Notes under the pieces: generated by a model
The model's input: the letters and a program-made list of their open reading frames with translations, nothing else
Databases searched by the model: none
Told to the model about the DNA's origin: nothing
From: Amorphoplanes digitatis
Lineage (GTDB): Bacteria > Actinomycetota > Actinomycetes > Mycobacteriales > Micromonosporaceae
DNA: 64,000 nucleotides
Reading direction: 5' to 3'
Assembly: GCF_014205335.1 (NCBI RefSeq)
Contig: NZ_JACHNH010000001.1
Span: 5,698,501-5,762,500 of the forward strand
Shown: in pieces, positions 26,436-34,063 of the stretch
Layout: each line of letters starts with the position of its first letter
Numbering within the stretch: position 1 is the stretch's first letter
Program-made: the position numbers and the translations under genes

Positions 26436-26576
26436 TCAGCCCAGGAACTGAAAGGCCACGAAGCCCGCGATGACCACGAGCAGCATCACGACCACCGTGA
26501 CCGGCCCGAGCGGGGAAGGGCCCTTGTCGCCACGCGCGCGTGGGTCGGGCAACGCATAACGGCGGCTCAGCATCAT
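26436..26576 (-). CDS. 46-residue C-terminally anchored membrane protein
   Basis: Starts MMLSRRYALPDPRARGDKG, a basic, proline-containing cytoplasmic segment, then a single helix (VTVVVMLLVVIAGFVAF) and ends FLG. Codon use and third-position GC are like real genes here. It would be a tail-anchored small protein. Either of two adjacent ATGs (26576, 26573) can start it; no strong ribosome site. Alone between DUF1062 and the LuxR gene. Function unknown. Confidence 0.5.
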   Translation of the reverse strand: MMLSRRYALPDPRARGDKGPSPLGPVTVVVMLLVVIAGFVAFQFLG

Positions 26577-26732
26577 TCCAAGCTACGAATCCCGGGTTCG
26601 GCCGGTCTATGACGCATTCCCTGCGGCAGTACCCCGCATGCGATGGCGGCACGCCGACGAAATGCTGGCACAGCCCGCGACACTCATCGAGGATCAGGAC
26701 CCCACACGCCCGCAGGGGAGGCATGACCGTCG

Positions 26733-27341
26733 ATGCTCGTCCGGGTCGCCGTCTCCGATCCCCTGCCCCTGTTCCGGCGGGGCGTCGTCGCCGTGCTCTC
26801 CGAGGCCGGATTCGCCACCGAGACCCCGGACGACCTGCTCGCCTGGGCCCTGGACGGCGAGCGGCGGATCGTGCTGCTGACCCTGCACTCGTCGTCGGAC
26901 TGGGCCCTGCTGTCCGCCCTCGGCGCGGCGCGCACCGGGCTGGTCGTGGTGGCGACCCTCGAGGCGCCCAGCACCGCGCTGTACGTCCGCGCCGTCCTCG
27001 CCGGCGCGGCCGCCACGATGCGCCGGGACGCCACGCCGGAGGACATTCGCGAGGTCTTCGCCGCGGCGGCGAGCGGCCGCAGCCTGCTGCCCACCGAGGT
27101 CGTGCGGGAGCTGAGCGGTACCCCGGGAGCGCGTACCCCCGCCGATCCGGCGCCGCCGCCGGAGCGGGAGATCGACTGGCTGCGCCAGCTCGCCGGCGGC
27201 GACAGCGTGCGCGCCGTCGCCGACCGGGCCGGCTACTCCGAGCGGATGATGTTCCGGCTGCTGCGGGATCTGTACACGAGGCTGGGCACGGCCAACCGGA
27301 CGGAGGCACTGATCCACGCGCAGGGAAAGGGCTGGCTCTAG
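26733..27341 (+). CDS. LuxR-family regulator with degenerate (unphosphorylatable) receiver domain
   Basis: 202 residues. The N-terminal ~125 residues follow the receiver fold (VRVAVSDPLPLFRRGVVAVL; VVVATLE; AATMRRDATPEDI matching the usual LLKD region), but the phosphoacceptor position reads IVLLTLHSS instead of a VVLLDL pattern, so Asp is absent. The C-terminal HTH is also atypical (DWLRQLAGGDSVRAVADRAGYSERMMFRLLRDLYTRLG). It is probably a phosphorylation-independent orphan regulator. Its TAG stop lies in the CTAG of an IS481 target duplication. Confidence 0.8.
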   Translation: MLVRVAVSDPLPLFRRGVVAVLSEAGFATETPDDLLAWALDGERRIVLLTLHSSSDWALLSALGAARTGLVVVATLEAPSTALYVRAVLAGAAATMRRDATPEDIREVFAAAASGRSLLPTEVVRELSGTPGARTPADPAPPPEREIDWLRQLAGGDSVRAVADRAGYSERMMFRLLRDLYTRLGTANRTEALIHAQGKGWL

Positions 27342-27342
27342 G
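27337..27342. repeat. target-site duplication, left copy (TCTAGG)
   Basis: Direct repeat of 28434-28439. It holds the TAG stop of the LuxR gene on the plus strand and the TAG stop of the transposase on the minus strand. Confidence 0.9.
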
Positions 27343-28327
27343 TGTTCTGCCCAGACAGGTTAGGGACACGGCTGGCGGGTGGGCCGCCGAGTGCGGTGTG
27401 GTGCCGGTGATTGTTGTAGGTGTGCAGCCAGGTGGGCAAGGCCGCTCGTCGGGCGGTCTCTGATCGGTAGGCCTTGGCGTAGGCCCATTCGTCGGTCATG
27501 GTGCGGTGGAAGCGTTCGACTTTGCCGTTGGTCTGGGGCCGGTAGGGGCGGGTCTTCTTCACGGTCACGCCCAGCTGGGTGCAGGTGTCATGCCAGAGCC
27601 GGGATTTGTAGCAGGAGCCGTTGTCGGTCAGGACCCGGGCGATGGTGATGCCGTGGCGGGTGAACCAGGCGTGCGCGCGGTGCCAGAACGCGGCAGCGGT
27701 CTCTTTGCGTTCGTCGTCGAGGATTTCGGTGTAGGCCAGCCTGGAGTGGTCGTCGATCGCGGTGTGCAGGTAGGCGTAGCCGAGCCGGGCACCGCCCCAC
27801 GCGTCAGTGCCGTGACCTGTGGTGGCGGTGCGGTTGAGTTTGCCGCGTGCGCGGCCTTGGGTGCGCCAGCCGCCGCCGTCGGGGATGTTGCCGAGTTTCT
27901 TGATGTCGACGTGGATCAGGTCGCCCGGGCAGGGGTGTTCGTAGCGGCGGACCGGTTGGCGGGTGGCCCGGTCGAGATGGGTCAGGCGGGTGACGCCGGC
28001 GCGGCGCAGGATGGCGTGGCAGGTCGAGGCGGGCAGGTCCAGACGGCCGCCGATTCGTGCCGGTCCCCATCGGCGGCTGGTGCGCAGGTGCAGGACCTGG
28101 CGTTCGACGTGGAGGTGGGTGCGGTCCGGGCTGTGATGTGGCCGGCTGGATCGGTCGGTCATGCCCGTGACGCCTTCGGCGCGGTAGCGCTGCGCCCACC
28201 GCTGTGCTGTTGTCGGGCTGACCTGGAACCGCTCTGCGGCTCGGCGTAGCGGCCAGCCGTCGTCCACGACACAGCGGGCCAGGCGCAGTCTGCCGCGTTC
28301 GGTCAGGGGTGCATTAGCGTGGGGCAC
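27338..28327 (-). CDS. IS481-family transposase
   Basis: 329 residues. N-terminal helix-turn-helix (LRRAAERFQVSPTTAQRWAQRY), then a DDE integrase core: first Asp in GDLIHVDIKKLG, second in VLTDNGSCY, Glu in PQTNGKVERFHRT. An extra zinc- or loop-like insert RYEHPCPGD precedes the first Asp. GTG 28327 is the start. The reading frame runs past the end of the IS: the last codon and TAG stop are completed by the flanking TCTAGG duplication, a known trait of IS481 at CTAG targets. Confidence 0.95.
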   Translation of the reverse strand: MPHANAPLTERGRLRLARCVVDDGWPLRRAAERFQVSPTTAQRWAQRYRAEGVTGMTDRSSRPHHSPDRTHLHVERQVLHLRTSRRWGPARIGGRLDLPASTCHAILRRAGVTRLTHLDRATRQPVRRYEHPCPGDLIHVDIKKLGNIPDGGGWRTQGRARGKLNRTATTGHGTDAWGGARLGYAYLHTAIDDHSRLAYTEILDDERKETAAAFWHRAHAWFTRHGITIARVLTDNGSCYKSRLWHDTCTQLGVTVKKTRPYRPQTNGKVERFHRTMTDEWAYAKAYRSETARRAALPTWLHTYNNHRHHTALGGPPASRVPNLSGQNT

Positions 28328-28433
28328 GAGGACCTCCCGGGTGATGCGGAACCTTCGACAAGCTCCACCTCACCCGGAGGTCCTCACCCAATTCAAGAAC
28401 TAAGCCCTGTCACCAACGTCCATGGACAGAACA
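27343..28433 (-). mobile_element. intact IS481-family insertion sequence (1091 bp)
   Basis: One transposase gene between imperfect terminal inverted repeats. The left end TGTTCTGCCCAGACAGGTTA matches the reverse complement of the right end TGTTCTGTCCATGGACGTTG in most of the outer ~29 bases. It is flanked by the 6-bp direct repeat TCTAGG on both sides, fitting the NCTAGN target known for IS481. The insertion is between two convergent genes and left both complete, suggesting a fairly recent insertion. Confidence 0.92.
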
Positions 28434-28439
28434 TCTAGG
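28434..28439. repeat. target-site duplication, right copy (TCTAGG)
   Basis: Direct repeat of 27337-27342. It holds the TAG stop of the astacin-like protease gene on the minus strand. Confidence 0.9.
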
Positions 28440-29154
28440 GATAGATCCGCCGGGCGAACTTCTTGTCCATTGCGGAGAGTTCGCTGTTCTCCGGGTACGT
28501 CAGGCCGTCGAGGGTCCAGCTCGGTGGAAAGCCGTAGATCATCACCGAGTCGGGGTCGAAGCTCGTGAACTGGGTCGCGCCGGCCGCGTACCGGTGGAAG
28601 ACGTTGCTGTCGACGACCTCCGGCTTCCAGTAGTTCGGCGGGCCGGCGAGCGCCTGGTAGACCACCGGCTTGTTCCACCGGATGCCCGCGGCGGGGCTGG
28701 AGTGCTCGTGCACCAGGCCGATGGCGTGGCCGAACTCGTGGCGGGCCAGCCGGTCGACCCGCCCCGGGGTCGCCCACGGCACCTCGGCGAGGATCATCGT
28801 GGGTGCGCCGGGTGCGTAGTCCCGCTGATCGAGCGCCGTCACACCCAGCGCCGACGAGTTCTCGGCGCCCTGGAACGTCACCCTGATCTCGGCGTCGGCG
28901 GAGTCCACCACGCGGAAGCGGAGGTTCGCATGCTCGGTCCAGGCGCCGGCCGCCGCCATCACCCGTTCGCGCAGGCTCTGCTCACCGTCCAGGAAGAACA
29001 CCCGCAGCGTCGAGCCGTTCGGCCAGAAGAACGTCGGGTCGCCGGCGGCCTCGAAGCCCCCGCCGCGCCGGCGGCCGAAGGCGTTGTCGGGGTCGATCCG
29101 CTCGGCGGCGGCGATGTGCTCGCCGTTCGGGGTGCTCTCGATACAGGGAAGCAT
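28435..29154 (-). CDS. astacin/metzincin-like zinc metalloprotease
   Basis: 239 residues. Zinc-binding and catalytic motif HEFGHAIGLVHEH (His139, Glu140, His143, His149) and a Met-turn SVMIYGFPP, with upstream strands DAEIRVTFQG as in M12A-type proteases. No signal peptide, so it is expected in the cytoplasm, unlike secreted astacins. It starts 7 nt after the stop of the STAND gene and is the last gene of the EAD1 operon, which suggests it is a toxic effector that the operon controls; that is inference. The stop codon is inside the IS481 target duplication. Confidence 0.85.
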   Translation of the reverse strand: MLPCIESTPNGEHIAAAERIDPDNAFGRRRGGGFEAAGDPTFFWPNGSTLRVFFLDGEQSLRERVMAAAGAWTEHANLRFRVVDSADAEIRVTFQGAENSSALGVTALDQRDYAPGAPTMILAEVPWATPGRVDRLARHEFGHAIGLVHEHSSPAAGIRWNKPVVYQALAGPPNYWKPEVVDSNVFHRYAAGATQFTSFDPDSVMIYGFPPSWTLDGLTYPENSELSAMDKKFARRIYP

Positions 29155-29161
29155 GTAGCCC

Positions 29162-32100
29162 TCATCTCGTAGCTCGTCGGAGGCGGTTCAGCAGCTCGTC
29201 GTCGACGAAACCCTCCAGCTGGGCGAGCAGGCGCAGCGCCCGCAGCACCGCGCCCGGGGCGGTGAGCACCGCGCGGGCCTCCCGGAGCGCCGCGAGGGCG
29301 TCGTCCACATCCGCGGTCTCCCGCCCGACGAGCGCGACACCGCAGGACAGCAGGGCCCGCGCCGTCAGGGCGCCGGTGTCGTTCCGGTAGGGATACGCCT
29401 CGTCGGCCTGCTTCAGCCCGGTGCGGAAGGCCTCCATCGCCGCCTCCGGCCGGCCGAGCCGCACCTGGAGGATGCCGGCCAGTCCGTACAGCCGGGGACT
29501 GCCGCGCTCCCGCCCGGCCGTCTCGACCGCGGACAGCGCGCCGTCGAGGTCGCCGGTGCAGAGGTAGGCCTGCGCGAGGATCTCCTTCGACGCCCTGGTC
29601 AGCCTGTCGTTGCCGGCCCGGATGCCGGCCTGCGCGGCCTGGTCCGCCAGCGCGACGGCGGCGACGAAGCCGCCCTCGTCGAGCAGGATCTCCGCCTCGG
29701 CCTGCTTGGCCTCGCCGAGCAGGATGTGGTCGCCCGCGGCGTCGGCCGCGCTGCGGGCCCGGTGCAGATTGACCCGGGCCGCATCGGTCCGGCCCAGTTC
29801 GCCCTCGACCCAGGCCGCGCTGATGTACAGCGCGGCCCGGTGTTCACTCTCCTCGACGGTTCCGCGCAGGAGGCGCAGCGCGCTCGCGTGGTGCCGAAGC
29901 GCCCGATCGAGGTGACCGGCGCGGCCGGCACACAGGACGAGCCCGGCGTGCACGAAGGCGCGCTCCTGACGCAGCCCCCGTAGGCGGGTCCGGGTCAGCC
30001 ACGCGGCCTTGCGGTAATGCGCCGTGGCCAGGTCGAGCCGGCCCTGCTCGAAGTACGCGTTCGCCAGCTGGATGATCAGGCGCACCCGGTCCGTCGTGAC
30101 GCGCCGCCTTGTCGCGAGCCGGAGAGCCGGCCGCACGCAGGCGATCACCCCGGCGTGATCCTCCTGCTGCCGCAGCGCCCGCGCGAGCAGGGACAGCCGG
30201 ACCAGCTCCCGGCGCGGATCGAGGTCGGCGAGACCGTGGAGAGACTCGACAACGGCGTCGCTGTGGCCCCACCCGTGCAGGTATCCGTCGTCGATCCGTT
30301 CGATGACGGCCAGGGCCGCGGCGTACTCACCTCCGCGGATGCGCAGTTCGATCTCGCTGAACTCGGGATGCAGCTGCTCCACCGAGCTCACCGTGGACCG
30401 GCGGACGCCGGCGAAGTACTCGGCGGCCTCGTGCAGCAGGGCCGGCTGGGTGAAACGACGCGGCTCGGCCGCGCGATCCTCCGGCTCGCCGAGCGGAATG
30501 GTGCGCAGCACCGACTCGCTCTCCCGGCCCGGCGGCAGCCAGTAGCGGTCGCCGTCCCCGCGTATCAGCCGCCGCCGACGCAGGTGTTCCAGCACCTGGT
30601 GGCTCTGCTCGCCCTTGGCGTATCCGCGCAGCAGATGATCGACGGTGGTCGACCGGACCGGGCGGCCGAAGACGGCAAGGGCCTGCACGACCCGTTTCGC
30701 GAACGGGTCGAGGCGCTTGAAGACGCGGTCGAACAGGAACGTGACGATGTCCTGCTCGCCGGCGCCGTCCATCTCGCCGATCAGCCAGGACAGGGACCGC
30801 CCGGGCGTGCTCAGTTCACCGAAGGCGAGCTCGATGGCGCGGGGCAGCCCCTTGGTGTGCCGATGGAACCAGTACAGCTCGTCGGCCGACGGTTCCGGCA
30901 GATCCCGTACGCGCTCGCCGCCCATGGCCCGGAGGAGCTTGAAGGCCTCCTCGCGGGACAGGCCCTCGCCTCGGCTCTGATACCTGGTGTGCGCGTACTT
31001 CTCGGCCAGCGCGAGGGGATCCCGCCGGCTGGAGATCAGGATCCGGACGCCGTGGTCGCGCCGGTCGAGGATGCGGTGCACGAGCGCCCGCAGCTCCCGG
31101 TCCGACAGGTCGCCGGCCGCGTTCAGCGCCGTCTCGCAGTTGTCGACGGCCACCACGACGCGATCGTCGCCCAGCGCGCGCAGCAGCGCGTTGAGCTTGT
31201 CGACCGCCGGCACCGGGGCGTGCACGAGGTCGGCGAGCTCGTCGACGCCGCGTTGTTCCGGGACCACCCGCAGCAGCGCCCGCAGCAGGACTCCCCCGTC
31301 CAGCTTCCGATGGCCCTGCGTACCCAGGTAGACGAAGGCGTCGAGCGCGGGCGGCGCCGGCCCGTTGCGGATCCGGTACAGCAACCGCGAGACCATGCCG
31401 GTCTTGCCGACACCGTCGCGCCCGGTCAGGACGAGCAGCCGGGCCGACCCGTCGGCCAGCGTGCGCTCGATCGCCTGTAGCTCCTCGATGCGATTCTGGA
31501 ACTCCTTCGGCGGAACCGACGGCGGCTCGTACGGGCAGCGGACGGCCTGGCGTTCCGGCATCGCGGCGTCGGGCTCACGCTCCTTGTTCTGGCCGTCGGC
31601 GATGGCCGCGTCCACCATGCGCTCGGTCGCCGGCAGGTCCGCCATCCGGCTCTCGGCCGCGTCGATCCGCTCCGACAGGTACTCGATCTCGGCCGCGTAC
31701 CAGGGCCGTTCGCGGGCGTCGGCGCCGGCCGCCTGCCGCCGGAAACGGTCCCGCTGCCGGCGCAGCCGGTCCATCAGCAGGTCCGGGGAGGCCAGCCGCT
31801 CCAGGTGCCGGAGCAGCCGCCGCCGGCCGAGCACCGGGTCGCCGGCGAGATCCACCGCCATGGTTTCGGCGATCCGGCCCGGCATGACCACGTCCGGATC
31901 CTTGACGACGCCGATGACGTCCATGCCGAGCTCGATCGCGCGTTCGAGCTGGTACAGGCAGGAGGAGTCCGGTGCGACGCTCGCACCGGTGGCGACGAAC
32001 ATCATGACGTCGCAACCGATGACGCGGTCGCCGGAGGTCTCCTCGAGCGGATGGAGGGTCACCGGCATCGGCGCGACCTGGTCGGTGGCCCAGCGCACCA

Positions 32101-32434
32101 GCCGGAGCCCGTCGGCCCGGGCGTAGGGCAGCGCGATCATGAGGTGGGTCGCCTCCCGGCCGAGCGCCTCCTCGCGGAGCTCGCCGAACGTCTTGCACTC
32201 GGGCACCTCGTGGTGCGCCCGATCGAGCAGCCGCAGGATCTCGCCGCGACCGTTGAGCTGCTGTACGAGGTGGAGGACGTTCGCGCGGTGATCGGAGCGC
32301 GGCATCACGAAGTCCTCGAAGGACAGATCGGCGGCCAGGAGCAGGTCGGTCATCGCGTCCGGTCCGGGAAACACCTTGAGCAGGGCGTCGCGCAGTTCAC
32401 CCTCGCTCTTCCTGCACAGGGGTGTCGGGGGCAT
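29162..32434 (-). CDS. EAD1-TIR-like-STAND NTPase-TPR protein, core of a predicted conflict system
   Basis: 1090 residues. Residues ~8-90: effector-associated domain EAD1 (LRDALLKVFPGPDAMTDLLL), homologous to the N-terminus of the next gene. ~93-200: TIR-like fold (THLMIALPYARADGLRLVRW; GCDVMMFVATGASVAP; SSCLYQLERAIELG), where the usual catalytic Glu is Gln162, so NADase activity may be lost. ~215-300: Arg/Glu-rich helices. ~310-560: STAND ATPase, Walker A GRDGVGKT (338-345), Walker B VVVAVDN. Then a winged-helix region and TPR repeats to the end. ATG 32434. The STAND-TPR part would sense a trigger; the EAD1 would recruit the protease partner. Confidence 0.85.
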   Translation of the reverse strand: MPPTPLCRKSEGELRDALLKVFPGPDAMTDLLLAADLSFEDFVMPRSDHRANVLHLVQQLNGRGEILRLLDRAHHEVPECKTFGELREEALGREATHLMIALPYARADGLRLVRWATDQVAPMPVTLHPLEETSGDRVIGCDVMMFVATGASVAPDSSCLYQLERAIELGMDVIGVVKDPDVVMPGRIAETMAVDLAGDPVLGRRRLLRHLERLASPDLLMDRLRRQRDRFRRQAAGADARERPWYAAEIEYLSERIDAAESRMADLPATERMVDAAIADGQNKEREPDAAMPERQAVRCPYEPPSVPPKEFQNRIEELQAIERTLADGSARLLVLTGRDGVGKTGMVSRLLYRIRNGPAPPALDAFVYLGTQGHRKLDGGVLLRALLRVVPEQRGVDELADLVHAPVPAVDKLNALLRALGDDRVVVAVDNCETALNAAGDLSDRELRALVHRILDRRDHGVRILISSRRDPLALAEKYAHTRYQSRGEGLSREEAFKLLRAMGGERVRDLPEPSADELYWFHRHTKGLPRAIELAFGELSTPGRSLSWLIGEMDGAGEQDIVTFLFDRVFKRLDPFAKRVVQALAVFGRPVRSTTVDHLLRGYAKGEQSHQVLEHLRRRRLIRGDGDRYWLPPGRESESVLRTIPLGEPEDRAAEPRRFTQPALLHEAAEYFAGVRRSTVSSVEQLHPEFSEIELRIRGGEYAAALAVIERIDDGYLHGWGHSDAVVESLHGLADLDPRRELVRLSLLARALRQQEDHAGVIACVRPALRLATRRRVTTDRVRLIIQLANAYFEQGRLDLATAHYRKAAWLTRTRLRGLRQERAFVHAGLVLCAGRAGHLDRALRHHASALRLLRGTVEESEHRAALYISAAWVEGELGRTDAARVNLHRARSAADAAGDHILLGEAKQAEAEILLDEGGFVAAVALADQAAQAGIRAGNDRLTRASKEILAQAYLCTGDLDGALSAVETAGRERGSPRLYGLAGILQVRLGRPEAAMEAFRTGLKQADEAYPYRNDTGALTARALLSCGVALVGRETADVDDALAALREARAVLTAPGAVLRALRLLAQLEGFVDDELLNRLRRATR

Positions 32435-32507
32435 GCCGTTCCCATCGATCGGCGACCATCTCCATCCGTCACCGTATCGGCACGTTGCGTACAGGTGAAG
32501 GCGTCGC

Positions 32508-33626
32508 TCAGCCGCCCAGGGCCGAGATCGCTCCGCTGGCCGTCAGGAGATCGCGCAGCGCCGACAGCGGGATTCCCTCGTTGTAGGCCGGCGGCGGACC
32601 GCCCTTGCGATAGCTCGGATCGCCGTTCTGGTGCATCGCCACCCACTGCCAGTCCGGGCCGAAACACGGCGACCCGGAGGAGCCGCCTTTCGTGTTCGTC
32701 CGGTACCGGATCCGGGTGCCGTTGGCGTTGAGCCCGATCACACCGTCGGTGTCCAGCGAGACCTGTAGGGGCTCCTTCTCCGGGTGGTGCACGATGTGGA
32801 GCGCGGGCAGGCGCGCGAAGTCGTGCGGCTCGACCGGTAGCTCGATCCACCGCCGCGGAGCCTGCCGGGCCAGGATCAGGGGCGCGCCGACCGGCTGCTC
32901 GCCGACCCGGTCGGCCACCCGCAGCAGCGCATGGTCCAGCTGATGCGGCAACGGCAACACGCCCGAGTCCGGATCGAGATCACCGTCACCGGGCGGGCTG
33001 TGGTCGATCAACCAGTCGGGTGCGAGCGTGTGGACCGTGCCGGGAATCTGGGTGATGCCGTCGAGGTCCCGCTTGTGATCGAACCGCAGGCACACCTGCG
33101 ACGACGGGATCCGCCCGAGGTGGACCTGCTCGATCACGTGGTACACCGTCATGACGACGTCCGGGCCGACCAGGAATCCGGTGCCCCGCGGCGTGCCCTC
33201 CGGGAACTCGACGCGGCACACCCGGCCCTCCGCCTGCGCACCCCGGATCAGCCAGCTCGGGAAGTCCAGCGAGGAGTTCGCCTCCCGGACGGTCAGCTGG
33301 AACTCCCTGCCGGTGAGGTTCCGGGCACCGTCGGCCGACTTGATCACCGGCGCGAGGCCGAAATTCTGGCCGAACTCGATCAGTCCCGGATGCTCCGGCC
33401 GGGCCGTGCGCGCGGCCGCTATCAGGTCCTTCCACCAGAACCTGGCGTTGGCGGCCTGGACGACCTTGCGCACCGTGGTCCAGTGGCTGTCCGACGTGGC
33501 GGCGTCCCGGTACGGCGCCAGGCTGAAGGTCAGCAGCAGGTCGGTGAAGTCGTCCGGCGGAAACGCGTGGTACAGCAGCTCCCTGAGCACGAGAATCTCC
33601 GGACCGGACAGCTGGCCAGCAAGCAT
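32508..33626 (-). CDS. EAD1-trypsin-like serine protease
   Basis: 372 residues. Residues ~7-95 are EAD1 (LRELLYHAFPPDDFTDLLL), closely similar in pattern to the N-terminus of the STAND protein, implying homotypic pairing. A trypsin-like domain follows: His163 in GTGFLVGPDVVMTVYHV, Asp231 in QLDHALLRV, Ser317 in GGSSGSPCF. No signal peptide, so it acts inside the cell. First gene of the three-gene operon (73 nt before the STAND gene). In Kaur et al.'s scheme, proteases with EADs are effectors activated by the NTPase. Confidence 0.88.
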   Translation of the reverse strand: MLAGQLSGPEILVLRELLYHAFPPDDFTDLLLTFSLAPYRDAATSDSHWTTVRKVVQAANARFWWKDLIAAARTARPEHPGLIEFGQNFGLAPVIKSADGARNLTGREFQLTVREANSSLDFPSWLIRGAQAEGRVCRVEFPEGTPRGTGFLVGPDVVMTVYHVIEQVHLGRIPSSQVCLRFDHKRDLDGITQIPGTVHTLAPDWLIDHSPPGDGDLDPDSGVLPLPHQLDHALLRVADRVGEQPVGAPLILARQAPRRWIELPVEPHDFARLPALHIVHHPEKEPLQVSLDTDGVIGLNANGTRIRYRTNTKGGSSGSPCFGPDWQWVAMHQNGDPSYRKGGPPPAYNEGIPLSALRDLLTASGAISALGG

Positions 33627-33691
33627 CGCGCACCCCCGGGTCGACCCGCGCCCCCGAGACTAGTCCGGTCCGCCGAGCTACCGTTGCGCCG

Positions 33692-34021
33692 ATGATGCCG
33701 GCGAACCCCCTCCCGGAGTGGGAGAGAATGCGGATCCTGCGCGCCGAGTCGGAGTACGCCGCCTGCAAGAAGGACCCGCGGATCGCGTACGGGCTGTGGT
33801 GCGCGGTCGGGATCTTCGGCGGCCACCGGTTCTACCTCGGCGACACCGGCCGCTCGATGGCGATGCTGTTCACCCTCGGCGGCTGCGGCCTGTGGACGCT
33901 GCTCGACGTGTTCGCCGTCGGCCGCCGGGTCCGCGCGGTGAACCGCGCACGACGCATCGAGATCATGGACCGCTACGGCATCATCGACCAAATCTACGTT
34001 GACCCGGGCCCACCACACTGA
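33692..34021 (+). CDS. TM2-domain membrane protein
   Basis: 109 residues. Typical TM2 arrangement: DPRIAYGLWCAVGIFGGHRFYLGDTGRS with GGHRFY turn (quoted here only in part: GIFGGHRFYLGD), then a second hydrophobic segment (MAMLFTLGGCGLWTLLDVF) and a basic tail. TM2 proteins are of unknown function. It is divergent from the EAD1 operon (65 nt), with ATG 33692. Confidence 0.88.
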   Translation: MMPANPLPEWERMRILRAESEYAACKKDPRIAYGLWCAVGIFGGHRFYLGDTGRSMAMLFTLGGCGLWTLLDVFAVGRRVRAVNRARRIEIMDRYGIIDQIYVDPGPPH

Positions 34022-34028
34022 ACATACT

Positions 34029-34052
34029 TTCACTGAATCTGTATTCAGTGAA
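34029..34052. promoter_or_regulatory. perfect 9-bp inverted repeat operator upstream of the FAD monooxygenase
   Basis: TTCACTGAA, 6-nt spacer TCTGTA, TTCAGTGAA. The right arm abuts AAGGA, the ribosome site region of the following gene. Length and spacing are typical of TetR-family operators. No TetR gene is adjacent; the regulator must lie elsewhere. Confidence 0.7.
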
Positions 34053-34063
34053 GGATGGTGGAC

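Noticed and set aside
27338..28439. IS insertion disrupting a gene
   Set aside because: Both flanking genes keep their stop codons in the duplicated TCTAGG; no frame spans the site.
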